Shown: positions 11,769-23,345 of the stretch, one piece after another
Position numbering within the stretch: the stretch's first letter is position 1
Layout: each line of letters opens with the position of its first letter
The notes under the pieces: generated by a model
Databases searched by the model: none
What the model was told of the DNA's origin: nothing
Seen by the model: only the letters and a program-made list of their open reading frames with translations
Assembly: GCA_008973525.1 (NCBI GenBank)
Contig: WACJ01000258.1
Span: 372,001 to 436,000 of the forward strand
Source of the DNA: Stenopsyche tienmushanensis
Lineage: Eukaryota; Arthropoda; Insecta; Trichoptera; Stenopsychidae
Direction of reading: 5' to 3'
DNA length: 64,000 nucleotides
Translations under genes and position numbers: made by a program

Positions 11769-12301
11769 GCTTAACTTGCCATAGCGTGGTCCCTATTTCG
11801 ACGCTATAGAAGTGTTGACTGTATTTCAGATACATCATTTGCTTCATTATATTCAGAATGCACTAATCAATTTTCACGCCAGAGAGATTTTTTATCCAAT
11901 GTTTACGGCTTTATTTTTGACCAAGATTGTGTTATTCTAAATGCAGCATCTTCTTTTTTTTCCCCAAAAATTGATCAATCTGTCATCATTCTCAGCTAAA
12001 ATTTTTAGAATATTGCGATAAAGACGTTTCATTGATGTTACAGCATTAGGAGAAAAAAAATACTAATACTGCTTTCTGTGACAATCCCTTATTTTTTAAA
12101 AATCTTGCTCTGGAACTCTTTTTTTTAACCAATCTTCAAAAATTTCCCTGTCCATCCATGCCCCTTTTTGATTATAATAATCGATAGGAAGATTTTTCAT
12201 TGGAGTTCCCAATCACCAAAAAATTCATTTTATGAGTTCCTGATGTGTTTTTAGTCTCTTATTACCCTGGGGTCCTTTTTCACTATCTTACATCCGTGAT
12301 G
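11769..12301. other. No feature recognised
   Basis: AT-rich with poly-T and poly-A tracts. No repeat from elsewhere in the window and no convincing open frame. Confidence 0.4.
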
Positions 12302-12535
12302 TTTGTTTGTCCGTATTTAATGCGCTTCTATACCCTTCATCCGATTGCGATAAAACTTGGTTAATTTACTGTTTACACTTGCAAGAATAACATTGGTATA
12401 GTGAAAATATTGTATGGATGCACCATGTTGGCGCATATTGATCTGGTGAAGTACATTTTGGGCTGCGGGGGATCCCAGCTCTTCAGCTCGCGCTACACGT
12501 GACCTGATGCAATAAACCACTTTGTGCGTTTCTTT
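12302..12535 (+). mobile_element. Helitron-like element, 5'-truncated, one head
   Basis: Begins within the B head (TTTGTTTGTCCGTATTTAAT) without the TCTAATATATAAAA start, then continues with ATTGTATGGATGCACCATGT and GCGCATATTGATCTGGTGAA. It extends further than other copies into a GC-richer tail, GGGCTGCGGGGGATCCCAGC and GCTCGCGCTACACGTGACC. No CTAG end was recognised, so the right boundary is approximate. Confidence 0.65.
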
Positions 12536-12679
12536 TCAAATAATTATTAAGCGCGCTTTTTTAGCAATGAAGTAAAGCAAATAGATTAAAATTGTTAACA
12601 ACTATTTGATAGTTATTAAAATTGATAGTGAATAATTTGAATACTTAGTTTCATCTTATTCATAAAAAATAATTTAGTA

Positions 12680-12730
12680 CCTAATCTAGATTTGAACTCG
12701 AACTTATTAACCTAACTACGTTTAAAAGGG
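12680..12730 (-). repeat. Putative tRNA-derived SINE, fragment
   Basis: On the minus strand GTTCGAGTTCAAATCTAG resembles the B box plus flanks seen at 31395-31505, 54310-54385 and 55015-55095. Only the B-box region is visible. The SINE assignment is tentative. Confidence 0.3.
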
Positions 12731-13806
12731 TAGCATTATATTATAAGTTATAATTCGATATTCTATTTCGGGCCTTAAGGATATTGGTTTGACATTAAAA
12801 TACATTTTGATAAATTATTACTCTGTACCGCTTATACATTATCAAATGTGTATTTTATATTTTATTCATCTTGTAATATGAGATATTAGAGATAAACGGC
12901 TTGATATTGAATGGAAGATGTGAGCCTTCTGATATAATGGCGTATCCTTTGAATGGAATAAATACATACGTTCGCTCAAAGTTCTTGCTCTCTCAATGGT
13001 CTTTTTTTAAATCGACGCATTTCTTCACCCCGAAAATGGCATATTTTCCAAGCGCAAAATAATTTCGCGATATGCGAAACAAGACCGAGGAATATAGCAC
13101 AGGGGCACGCATATATTTGGATGAAAGCTCTTCGCGGGAAGCCGCGAAATTGAATCAAAGAAACGCCAAAGTCTCGTCAAATCGAAAATCTTCAAAAATT
13201 CAACCAAGTCCATAAATCATGGGGCTCAAAAATAAGTGGAGATGTTTGAGCGCACATACTCAAGCGCCACATTCATCATTCAATCGGTTTTACTCGTCGA
13301 GATCAAACGACCACAAGAGATCTCGCCAAAACAAAATAAATTATTTAACTGGAGCGGCTCCGGGAGAGTAAGGGGCATAATTAGATCCAAAATAACCCCA
13401 TGGAACTGTGCTCTAACATTTTCTTCTGCGTTTTGAATAATTAATACTTATTTGAAGAGTTTGCTCGCGGATGAGCGGAATAATTCCGTCGTTTATTATC
13501 GTAATGGAATTAAGATCTTCGAACTTGCTCGATACAACATTTCTAATCCAATTTTCAACCAAATAAACCTTCTTGCTGCATAATGTCGAATACAAGTTTA
13601 TTTGAGATTGACTTAATAAAATTACGCAACAAAAACATGTATTTCATTCATATCTTAACCAAATCAATTAAATAAATTTTAATATTTATATTGAAATTTG
13701 GAACGAAAACTGATAACCGCGCTAAAAGTTTGATTTTAGCCAGAAATCGGAACGAAACCGATTTGATATTAGCTTATCATTAGTTGATTTTTATTTTAGC
13801 ATAATA
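12731..13806. other. Unrecognised; CpG-richer block at 13020-13500
   Basis: The part from about 12976 to 13500 has more CpG than its surroundings and overlapping 60-66 codon frames on both strands, with no recognisable protein motif. Around 13690-13770 there are hAT-B-like words (ATCGGAACGAAACCGAT). The remainder is AT-rich. Confidence 0.4.
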
Positions 13807-14103
13807 CACTGATCCCCCGATTTACGCGGTACTTTTTTAACACTTTAACGCGGTAGAGAAAATATGTTTTTTTTTATTTGGTGCGTTTTGTAATGTAAAG
13901 ATATCAAAGATTTTTTTTACCGATGACGTTATAACCGAAGAAGAATTAGTTGTGCTTATTTAAATACCAAAAACGGATCATGTAAGTGAAGATGAATCTT
14001 ATCTATCTTATATTTTTGTATGAAATCCTTACCTTTTTAACGCGGTTTCTATTTACGCGGGTTTCTGAAGAACGTATCTACCTTGTAAATCGGGGGATGA
14101 GTG
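13807..14103 (+). mobile_element. Tigger/pogo-type MITE (297 bp) with TA target site
   Basis: TA (13805-13806) is followed by CACTGATCCCCCGATTTACG. The right end is the inverted ATCGGGGGATGAGTG followed by TA (14104-14105). The termini agree over at least 15 bases. The interior has AACGCGGT repeated in both orientations, as in Tigger elements. There is no transposase, so it would have been moved in trans by a related enzyme. This subfamily differs from the AAACCTC and GGGTCTG subfamilies nearby. Confidence 0.8.
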
Positions 14104-15880
14104 TATTTGACATTCAGCATTTACAATATTTTGCTTTAATTTATGTTTTTATAACAAAATCTCCCCATTCAAATCAATAATGAAAAATATACTGAAGATC
14201 CATGTCAAAATGAAACTCGGACGGCTGCCATATTGTGAATATTTGTCAAAGCATCAATTGAAATCCGATTACAACGACAAAAATGACGTGACACACTCAA
14301 TAAATTTATCCTCTGGTTTGCTTCACAGTTCGATGGATAATAAATAAGGGAATATGAACACGAGAAATCGTTTGACGTGTGACCCATTTAATCATATCAA
14401 ATTTATTTTTACGCAGACTTTCGAATTTGTCCGTCGCCTTGATGATCGATAAAATAAAATAACCCTTGGTATTAGCCATTCGAGCCATGAAATAAATGAG
14501 TAAATCACCAGTTACTCATTTATTTCGTGTATAGTCACTCATCTGCTTCATAATGTATGGCCCGCAAATGTTCATTTGGTTTTGAGTTGGGGGGTTGTTT
14601 CCAAAATAACACTATCGGGATATTTTGCAGTATGCTTTAATAATAAAACATAACTTTAACCAAAAGACGGCGTAATTTAAAGAAGTACGCTTCCAGTAAG
14701 TTATGTGTTAAGCTGCTACATTGAGATGATTTTGGTTATGCTTGATCTGACGCCATCTATGTAAATCGAAGAAATATCATTTTAATAATATTAGAGCAAA
14801 CAATATCTTGAAAATTCTTTGACTTTCATCTGCGTTTTTCTAAGAACAAAGGCATGATTGACAAGTAACGCAATATAGCCGCTGATGCCAAAGTCACTCT
14901 GTTCTGGGAGTGGCGGTCCACTAGAGCCAAGGCTCAGATATCGCTTGGCGGAAGAATAACAACGTTCCAGGACAAATAGCAGAGACTAGTATGGTCTCCA
15001 TACAAAACTATAAATATATCATCCAACATCTATCATCGGATGAGTCTACCGTGAAAGCATGTGTTTGAGAAGCAAGAATATCGGATTCACATGCCGCTCG
15101 TGTATGACAATCTCATCAGTCTCCGACTCGCCTCATTCCTTATTCAATTTTCAAATGGTAATCACATGCTGCAGCCTCGGAATATTCCACATGGATCAAA
15201 TAAAAATTATTCATGATGCGATTAAAGGAGGGACTTGTCACTTTTATCCCCTGATCAGATATATCAACACAATTTTGCGCCGAACTCGAGTGTAAAGCAA
15301 ATTTCGTCCTCAATTAAACGCCTTTATTATTCATCCGCGTCAGGACGGCGTCGTAAAAGATTATAACGCAGAAATAATTCGCAGGATAAGGGCTGATATT
15401 AAATATCCTCGGCCCGATAGAAAATTCTGGAATCTTAAATCTTGAAAGCCTTTAAACTCTATACGTTCATTCAAAACGTTTTAATACGCGCTATGTAAAC
15501 AGCGTCGAAATGTATTCCGACATATGAAAATTTCAACTCAAGGGATGCATTTGTTCAATCCATCCCAGTGCTTCATATGGCAAAATTGAACGACGTCGGG
15601 ATATATTGAATTTGTATAGCTCTACTTGCGTATAAATTTTATGATATTCAATGAAATGCTTTATTTGAAATAGCAGTATCGCTTTCAAAATTTCAAATCG
15701 AACCACAATCAATCAATTTTATATAAGGCTATTCTGCATTGATTGCTGTTTTTGAAACCAAAGTTTTGATATTAAAATAACAATGTTCAAATTTGGACGT
15801 AAAGACATAACGAAAATCAAAAATGGTTGATGATAGTATATTTATGATCTTAACAAGCAAAATAGAAGCAAATTTTACTA
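14104..15880. other. No gene recognised; CpG-richer patch and inverted repeat
   Basis: Between 14190 and 14480 CpG is more frequent and no repeat is recognised. A perfect inverted repeat occupies 14489-14526. From 14600 to 15880 there are short frames (such as 78 codons at 15059-15295) without known motifs. Confidence 0.4.
14489..14526. repeat. Perfect 15-bp inverted repeat, 8-nt spacer
   Basis: Left arm GAAATAAATGAGTAA (14489-14503), spacer ATCACCAG, right arm TTACTCATTTATTTC (14512-14526). Both arms contain an AP-1-like half, TGAGTAA. It is not part of any transposon end recognised here. Confidence 0.75.
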
Positions 15881-15904
15881 TGAATAATTACGAGCTAAAA
15901 AGAA

Positions 15905-16312
15905 AACTGTTGTAAAAAGTTTTAAGTTCTTGCTGGAAAAACCTGTGACCAGAAGTAGTCTCTGGAGCAAATGTTTTACCATCAATAGAAGATGAATCCC
16001 AAAGGGCAATAAACATTTATCGTGATATTTTTGAAGAAGGTTTTGATGACATGGATATTCATGACATCCAAGAAATATTGAAGGATCGTACATTGAACGA
16101 AAACGAATTAGTGGAAATATTAAATGAATCTACCACAATGAATGACTCAGAAAGTGATTGTAGCGAAGTAGTTACATGTTTCATAGTAAAAACAATTAAT
16201 GAAGACATAGAATTGGCTATTAAATTAGTTTTTTAATAGAAAATGATCCTATAATGGAAAGAAGTTTAAAATTCAAGAGAGAATTACAACAGATTTTGGA
16301 ATCTTATATTTA
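15905..16312 (+). pseudogene. Tigger/pogo transposase (CENP-B-like), C-terminal remnant
   Basis: Reads SSCWKNL, then a stop where Tigger proteins have W (CWKNLWPE), then PEVVSGANVLPSIEDES, INIYRDIFEEGFDDMDIHD, IQEILKDRTLNENELVEIL, and after a stop NDPIMERSLKFKRELQQIL at about 16245-16300. This order (CWKxLWPE, acidic linker, xxRSxKxxRxxxxxL tail) is the C-terminal end of Tigger-type transposases, which carry a DDE nuclease and CENP-B/HTH domains upstream. Those domains are not visible here. The copy is disabled by at least the W-to-stop change, the stop pair before the last segment, and loss of the N-terminus. Confidence 0.75.
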
Positions 16313-16322
16313 CACTTATATA

Positions 16323-16672
16323 CACATGGGTCTGTTTTTATGCGATAAATGTCGACAAAAAATCGGCAATAAATCGGTAATAAGCAATAATCTGCATTTA
16401 GCATATAAATCTTTACTATATAAGTACACTTGGGTCTGTTTTAATGCGGATCTTTTTTATGCGATTTTGAAGTTATGCTGTTTTTAAAAAGAAAGGAACC
16501 TATCCATCATTTTTCCATAAGGGACAAAGATTTTTACTTTTTTTTTATGCGAATGCGCATTAAAAAAATCTAAAATTAATGTTAGTGCAATGTAAAACCA
16601 GTTTTTATGTAGTTAAAGTCTTTTTTTATGCGATTTTTTTATATGCGATTCCCCGTAGAATGCATATATCGC
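16323..16672 (+). mobile_element. Tigger/pogo MITE subfamily 2, nested or duplicated start
   Basis: Two left ends occur in tandem: CACATGGGTCTGTTTTTATG near 16323 and CACTTGGGTCTGTTTTAATG at 16427 after TA. The second is followed by TTTTGAAGTTATGC, GGAACCTATCCATCATTTTT and the 3' block TTATATGCGATTCCCCGTAG. The right inverted repeat (TCGCATA...) decays at about 16672. Position directly after the transposase tail suggests insertion into, or a 3' remainder of, the older Tigger copy. Confidence 0.6.
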
Positions 16673-16999
16673 ATATTTATTATTTATTATAAATAAAGTC
16701 AGTTATCAAGAACAGTTCATTTCCAATGAGCTTACATAAAACTCATGACTGTTGTTGTTTGAAAGTTGCATGATTGAAGAATTTTATGAATGAATAGTGA
16801 AACCGGTTTAAATTGGTCTTAATATTTTTAAATTGCATCTTTACAACGTTTGAAATTCTGTACCGCTAATTAATGGGCAGATTAGTCCTGTTTTAGTTAA
16901 CGAACTAGTTACAGTGGCATTTCGATTGTCCAATATACAATTAACCGATTTAATTCATTAAATCTTACATAATTAATTGAAATTTAAGAAAAAAAAAGA

Positions 17000-17070
17000 C
17001 ACCGAACCGAAACCAAAAACCGATAAATTCGATATTTTTGCCGGAACTAAAACCGGTTCATTTCAGTACA
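17000..17070 (+). repeat. hAT-B-like fragment
   Basis: Carries words typical of the hAT-B ends here: GACACCGAACCGAAACC, AAAACCGATAAATTCG, CCGGAACTAAAACCGG. No TIR was found. Confidence 0.35.
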
Positions 17071-17158
17071 CGTCTTATGTTAAATTTGATTGATATAATA
17101 TATGACATTTACCATTCATAAGTTATAAAAATGCAAAATTGCATGTTATACTGATATA

Positions 17159-17582
17159 CACTCATTTTTTTTGTGTGACTTTTTTTATGCGATTTCGAAG
17201 ATCGAGATATTTTGGATAAAACAGGAAATACTTAATTAATTTTTAACGCGTTTTTCTCAAAACTACTTTTTTCAACACGGTTGACATCATATCTCAAATT
17301 TTAATTAATTAATTTACTTCAAACTGGGTTCGAATCTTTTCAATACAACCCTTTAATATTCCAACCAGATTGATACCAAAAACTATTTTTTTTCATTGCC
17401 TTATTGTTTTCCTATTTTTTATAAACTTTTTTATGCGATTTTGGATATATTTTATAAAGCTGTTTAAAAGTTATGCGGTTTTTAAAAACCATGGAACGCA
17501 TCTTCACTTTTTCTATGTAAATCATAGCTTTTTTGTGCGATTTTCCGCGGAACGCATCTATCGCACAAAAAAGGTTTAAGTG
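17159..17582 (+). mobile_element. Tigger/pogo-like internally deleted element, TA target site
   Basis: TA (17157-17158) then CACTCATTTTTTTTGTGTGA on the left; AAAAAAGGTTTAAGTG then TA (17583-17584) on the right. The body is colinear with 5963-6410, 19457-20091 and 59374-59862, including ACGCGTTTTTCTCAAAACTA, TTGACATCATATCTCA and CGATTTTGGATATATTTTAT. No transposase coding remains. The left flank is shared with the copy at 5963. Confidence 0.8.
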
Positions 17583-17734
17583 TATCATAAATCAATTATT
17601 TATTTGATGTTTTTTTAAAGTTTTTTAAATTTTAATCAAAGGGGCGTAGAAGCAAACATGTAAAATTATACGTTAACTAACAAATCATCAATAATATAAG
17701 AGATTAAATCATAAATGAATTACCCAGAGCTGAA

Positions 17735-17823
17735 CATCACTATATTTCCCGGAACGAAAACCGTAACCGAACCGATATAAATATTTGGAGCTAAACCGGA
17801 AAGAAAGAATGGTTCGAAGTCCC
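17735..17823 (-). mobile_element. hAT-B-like end, fragment
   Basis: The minus strand reads GGGACTTCGAACCATTC followed by CCGGTTTAGCTCC, TATCGGTTCGGTTACGG and TCGTTCCGGGAAAT. It resembles the left end at 3736 and that at 31180. No second end was identified. Confidence 0.45.
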
Positions 17824-19456
17824 GATTTAATGTGTCATTAAGTTGGATTGTTTTGGGTTAGGGAAGATTATGTAAGTCTTTACAATCATTTTTTTTTTAA
17901 TATTACGTTAAAAATTATAAATATATTTTTTTATTTGCATACAATAGTTTTCAATGTGCTGTATTTTAAGCAAATAATACAAATTGTTGTATGATTAATT
18001 ACATTTATATAGGAATGTCTGCTTGAACAAGCTGTCAAATGTTTGATTAAATTCCATCAATATTTGCAAAATGCAAACTGTAAACAGAATTGAAGCGGAT
18101 GTCATATACTATATGATATCTGTTTGAGTTAAATACGTGCATGTATTTACGCAATGGATGATTTTTTTAAAATTATATTATTAAACCTGGAAAAAAATCT
18201 ATTCGCAGATGCGGAAAAAAATTAAAACGACGAAAAGAACCATTGTTATAGGTCATATGTGACATCTGAAAATAAATATGGTCGGATCTCGCCTACGTTC
18301 TGTCCGTGGGTCTTTTAAAGGCTTTCGACGATCCCTTCAGCGGCTCTCCCTTATTTTTTTATCTCACGAGGTTCAACATATTGGGTAATATTGTCACGTT
18401 TTAAGTAACCTGTCCGTATAAATTTCATTTTGAACGTGATTTTTTTGCACGACACCATTAATATATTAACCGCGCGTGTGTAATTTATATCGATATTTCC
18501 GGAGGCTTTGGCTCGATCTCGGTATTTTCTATTTAAAGGCTCACTTTCGCCATCTCATTTCGGGCTTAAAAGGTTTTTTGTCGGAGAGGAAACGCCGAAA
18601 TTGCAAATTACACTTTTTACTTTAGCAAAGTCTTCAGCAAAAGCGCTTCTGTTCGCGATTATATACGCACATATCATTGCAGACCGTTCTGCAAAACACA
18701 ATAACCGTTTTTTTCATGGACGCATAAATCCTCAACTCGGAGACTCCGTAAAAACTCACGACGATCGCGGTTATGATTCGGGCTTAAAGTCTTAATTGTG
18801 GAATCAAGTTAATGAAGCATTTCGATGCCGTAAAGTGGAGATGATACACGAAATAACGAAACATTTTCAACTCGAACTTTCAGCGCTGGAAAGTTACAAA
18901 AGCATACTTCGTATAGCGTACTTCCTAATCTGCGAGCGCTGTTAATCCACATTATGCTGATACTTTCTGGGTGGATAAAGCTACCGGATTTATCGTCGAA
19001 CAATATATTTTATGCAGGAAGTTAAATTTATAATATTCGCGAGGAGGTCGCCGAATACGATACAAGAGATGAGGAATCGTATTGTCGTGTCTGCGCGGTG
19101 TTGAAATACAGTTGTCAAATGTCATACGTGTCGTGTTGTCAGAGGTGGTTTCCATCCGAAACGTCGCTAAAGTCAACAGGAGTGGACAAATTTATATTGT
19201 ATAAAGCACTTGAGGCGTTTGAATTCGTTTTGGGAGCGCTTAAAAGCATATGGGTTCTTTGAACGTTTGGTCAAAAGTACGCCCACCCCCGACCACTTAA
19301 AGGAGGAATGCTAAACTGTCTTGAAATATTGCAATTGTGAAATAAAAATAGACCAACTCGGAGGAATGTTATACTTAAACTATAATAGCAACTACGCTCA
19401 TATCATAAAGAGTTGAAGAATTAGAAAATCTAAGTTTTTTGAAATCGTAAAGAGTA
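17824..19456. other. Unrecognised; CpG-richer block at 18200-19300
   Basis: AT-rich to about 18200, then a 1.1-kb stretch with more balanced composition and many CpG words (CGCGCGTGTG, TCTGCGAGCGC, ATTTATCGTCGAAC). Frames of 95 codons (18508-18795, +) and 64-74 codons on the minus strand show no recognisable motif. No window repeat was found in it. Confidence 0.4.
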
Positions 19457-20091
19457 CACTCAAACCTCTTTTTGTGCGACTTTTTTTCTGCGATTTCGAA
19501 GTTCTTACGGAGTTATAGCTATTTTAGTGACGCGCCAAATTGGCCGGTCCTACCATAATGAAATCTTTTAACGCGTTTTTCTCGAAACTACTTTTTTCAA
19601 CGCGGTTGATATCACATCTCAAGTTTTAATTAAATCATTTACTTCAAACTGGGTACGAATCTTTTCTATATAATCTTCTATTATTCCTACCAGATTTATG
19701 TCAAAATTTATTTTTTAACATTGGCCATTTTGTGATTTATTTATTTTTTAAGTTAAGGACTGTAGTGACATCTTTACAAATTATGAATTATATTGCTGGA
19801 AAGAGAAAATATACACAGAATAATGATGACACTGACACTGGGTATACTATTTCTTCCGGAGAAGAGAGCGATTTCGAGTCATATCGAAAATGATGCAAGA
19901 CGTCCTTTAAATGTTACCAAAAATGTTATTTTTAATTGCCTTAACTTTTTTTGTGCGATTTTGGATATATTTTATATAGTGGTTTCAAAGTTATGCGGTT
20001 TTTAAAATCCATGGAAGACATCTTCACCTTTTTTATATGTAAGTTATAGCTTTTTTGAGCGATTTCTTTTTGTGCGATTTTCCGTGGAATA
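19457..20091 (+). mobile_element. Tigger/pogo-like internally deleted element, 3' end truncated
   Basis: TA (19455-19456) then CACTCAAACCTCTTTTTGTG, CGATTTCGAAG, TTACGGAGTTATAGC, AACGCGTTTTTCTCGAAACT, and a block (about 19775-19890) reading GKRKYTQNNDDTDTGYTISS then GEESDFESYRK. Near the right it has GATTTTCCGTGGAAT and stops before the expected GGTTTAAGTG. It shares the acidic peptide with the copy at 53412. Confidence 0.75.
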
Positions 20092-20393
20092 ATCCACTTT
20101 ATGTTAATATATATTCATGTAGATAACAACAATGCTCTGTTAAATCGTGAATATATTTTGCATTACTATGACATAGAAAAAAATGTTTTTAAGCCACTTG
20201 GCGAACTTAAATTTATTTTTTACACGCAAAATACACGACATAGACGAATAAAAACTATGCATTAATTATGAAAGCTCATAAAAGTATTTATTACTATCAT
20301 TTTTATCAACAAACTAATTTTTGGAAAATAGCAAAATCAGATGGGCAATATTGTAATAATCAAAATACATTTCATTTTGGGACACCATATATA

Positions 20394-20740
20394 TCTAATA
20401 TATAAAAATTAATATTTCTTTGTTCGTATGTAATGCGCTACCATACCGTTCATCAGATTGAAATTAAACTTCATTCACTTATTGCTAAAAATTGCGCGAG
20501 TAATATAGGCATAATCTAATATATAAAAACCAATGTTTGTTTGTCTGTATTTAATGCGCTTCCATACCGTTCATCCGATTGTAATAAAACTTTTTCAACT
20601 TACTGTTTATACTTGCGGGAATAACATAAGCATGGTAAAAATATTGTATAGATGCACCATGTTGGCGCATATTTATCTGGTGAAATGAAGTAAGAGCAAG
20701 AGAAATAATTATTAAGTGCTTATGGCTTTGCAAAGTATGC
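20394..20740 (+). mobile_element. Helitron-like element, two heads
   Basis: An A (20393) precedes TCTAATATATAAAAATTAAT. The outer head is 20394-20514 (121 bp, with TTGCGCGAGTAATATAGGCA). The second head restarts TCTAATATATAAAAACCAAT at 20515 and continues TTTGTTTGTCTGTATTTAAT, CTTGCGGGAATAACATAAGC and GCACCATGTTGGCGCATATT. No CTAG end is seen after GATCTGGTGAA-like sequence, so the right boundary is approximate. Confidence 0.7.
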
Positions 20741-20840
20741 CGGATATTCGCTTGTAAAATATATATTTATGTTCATTGATTGGATTTCAGAATTCAACAT
20801 TTTAACAATTCATAAAATCACAAACATAATAGAAAAATCT

Positions 20841-21165
20841 CTCTGAGATCTCCCTAGACGTGGCCCAAGCATTTGATAATGTATGGCACCAGGAGGTAAA
20901 GCACAAATTAAATTAATTACTTCCATAAAAGTACTATTAACATAGTTAGTAGATAGACTTTTAAAGAAAAAAAAATACAGAAAAAGTGTTTTAAAACTAA
21001 AGAAAATAAAATATTCAATATCACAGGGCAGTGCGCTGGGTACAATCTAATTCATTCTGGACATCGACAATAAATCGTAAAAATAAAAAAACACAGTAGC
21101 TACATTTGTATTAGAAGAGTTAACGATAGTCACATGAGATTTTACAATGTCGGTAAATTGACGAA
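20841..21165 (+). pseudogene. Jockey-type LINE reverse transcriptase, fragment
   Basis: A frame reads SLDVAQAFDNVWHQEV at about 20850-20897, the RT motif usually written DVxxAFDxVWH, which carries a catalytic aspartate. After frameshifts one reads SQGSALGTI, the PQGSxLGP motif, then FILDID, and NTVATFVLEELTIVT where the catalytic FADD would be; the aspartates are lost. Reverse transcriptase copies LINE RNA into DNA at the target site. Here only the palm region survives, without endonuclease or 3' end. It abuts an inverted R7 copy. Confidence 0.75.
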
Positions 21166-21368
21166 AAAAAACTACTTTTTCCTAGCTACATAAAATCTTT
21201 GTAAAAACACAAACTTTTTTTTGACTGGTCATTGTTTTTTTTATTTTCTAATATTTCTTCTTAAGCGTAGTTTAAGCTATAAACAATATTATAAAAAGTA
21301 AAAATATGTTTAATTTTTTTGCTACAAATCACTTGTCCAGGACTTAGGACTTCTATGGTCAAGTGTCA
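21165..21368 (-). repeat. R7 interspersed repeat, partial inverted copy
   Basis: The reverse complement matches the first half of 57370-57810 and 60812-61255: GTCCTAAGTCCTGGAC-type start, AAAAAAATTAAACATATTTT, TATAATATTGTTTATAGCTT, and AAAAAAAAGTTTGTGTTTTT. The second half is absent. Confidence 0.65.
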
Positions 21369-23069
21369 TTTTTTACTATATTTTACTAAATATTTTAAAA
21401 TATTGATGTTTATATATAGGACGTATTTCTGCTATTAAGCTACTGTGCCTCTTTGTAATCTACCATTAACGTGGAAGAAGAATAAATGAGAATTGAAGGA
21501 ATAGCTATTCATGTATTATTACTATTTTTACTATAATATTTTCTAGCCCCAAATGAAAACCGCCCTCAGGCGCATAATATCGAGACCTCAGCGGTAATAT
21601 TTTACCTAAACATGCCTAATAAGAGAGATACGGAAGTGGTCATATCCTGAATATACATTCTAATGGCTATTATTCGAGTAAAGTAGGATATGAGCCGAGA
21701 ATTTCTACATAATCAGGAAATTGAGGCATTCTTACAGACCGACATTGTAATGGCACGTTGAAGTAAACGCTTTTTGACACGTGTCAATTCACTTTCGCAG
21801 TCATTCTTCCTTCAGACTGGAGCACGTTTCTCAATATCCCTAGTGTATATGCGAGAGTTAAACTTTATTACAGACCGAACATCGGTACCGTTGTTTTAAT
21901 AGATGCTGAAAATCTGTTTTATGTCTTCGTATTTAGTAAACTGCACATATTTCTCCGGAGTCAAAGTAACTTTGTAGCCAGCTCTGGATCGGAAAAGGAA
22001 TAAGAAAGAATAAAGCAGTTGAACATATTAAATTTTCCTCTTTCCAATTTTATTACCTCAAGTAAAATGAACACGTTTGTAACAAAACTACAAGCTGGCC
22101 GGCTTAAGGCACGTCTCGCTATTTATTGTACACGAGTTCCACTTCATAACTGCGATTTTGCTTGTATTAATGAATCCCATTTTGATATACGATATACGTT
22201 TGATCGATTTTGGGCTAAATTTTGGGTATTGCGCTTTGGCATTACGAAATTTAAAATTTTAGACAATATTAGTTTGTTCTGAGGATTGATTCCAATGACT
22301 TTAAAAGTATGTTGTACACCACAACATGCTATCAATTAAAAATGAAATTGAATTGAAATCGTATCTATGCTGATAAAAATAGCATGATTGCATGCTTGAG
22401 TTGATACACCAACCATGATGAAGGATACAATATTGATTTGCGCCATATTTTATGCCTTTCTATCGAAACTCCAGAAAAGCCTTAAATACAAATATACTCA
22501 GATTTAATAAATATTTCCATTTGTAAAAACCTAAAAAATTTTTTTGAAATGACACTCAATAAATTCGTAGGATTTTTTAAAATGATAAATGATATGTTAC
22601 AATCAACCAATTATAAATCAATCATAATATTATACAATAAACACAGTTAAGCTCAGTTATAACGTCCTCTATTGTGTACCATATAATTTATGTATATGGA
22701 TACAAAAAAGTATAAAGGTCACAGTAATAATCCTTCTTCCTGGTAGATGAAAAGGACCTGCAGCTTGAGGGGTGGGGGAGAAGCAATCCGACGCTTTCAG
22801 AAATATAAAGCCATGGCTGAAAGAAGACATATTCTCTTCGTTGCCACGTTCGGAGCCTCGCAGCTGGAGTCAATCTCTATCTAAGAATTTACAAATAAAT
22901 ATCTTGGAGAAGACCAACAGCCCATTGTATCCACCCGAAAAATATCTTTTTCCACTTTTTGAGCCTCTATCCGAACCACTCTAAGCACAAGGGCTCCACC
23001 CTATGTAATAGTAAAATGAAGACACTCGCTCAAAATCAATTTTATATCTTACTTTTTTTTATTTTGGGG
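21369..23069. other. No gene recognised; a GC-richer patch at 22730-22990
   Basis: AT-rich apart from 22730-22990, which holds GGGGTGGGGGAGAAGC and overlapping 60-70 codon frames on both strands without known motifs. An 87-codon frame at 22019-22282 is likewise unrecognised. Confidence 0.4.
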
Positions 23070-23345
23070 TGGAAAAGCAGGCGCCCGCCATGGGTGCAAC
23101 TGGACTTGAGGCGCAAAACTACACTACAAACAATTTAGTTTTGTAATGAGAGTTCGTAATCGTTCTGTAGACACGTTCGGATATTGTGTTTAATCGCAAG
23201 ACACTCATCTGAAAAGCGGACCGGTTGGACACACAGTCCTTGTGGCCACTCCGTCCTCTTTTAGTGCTTTTTACGGCATTTTCGGAGATAAATGCATACC
23301 CTGGGGCTTCTATGATCTGTACAATCATGACGTGGTCCCAAATAG
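23070..23345 (+). mobile_element. hAT-A non-autonomous element, fragment
   Basis: Starts with GTGCAACTGGACTTGAGGCG, matching the leading GCGCAGCTGGACATGGGGCG of 37623-38127, then ATGAGAGTTCGTAATCGTTC, GAAAAGCGGACCGGTTGG, GTGGCCACTCCGTCCTCTTT and TTTTCGGAGATAAATGCATA. Terminal repeats are not intact. The left half of the internal hairpin is deleted here. Confidence 0.7.

Noticed and set aside
11401..11784. 127-codon open frame, the longest in the window
   Set aside because: It lies inside the hAT-A element and is a reading of the repeat; the other copies do not keep it open.
17320..17340. GGGTTCGAATC resembling a tRNA B box
   Set aside because: It is inside a Tigger element and repeated at the same place in another copy as GGGTACGAATC; no A box.
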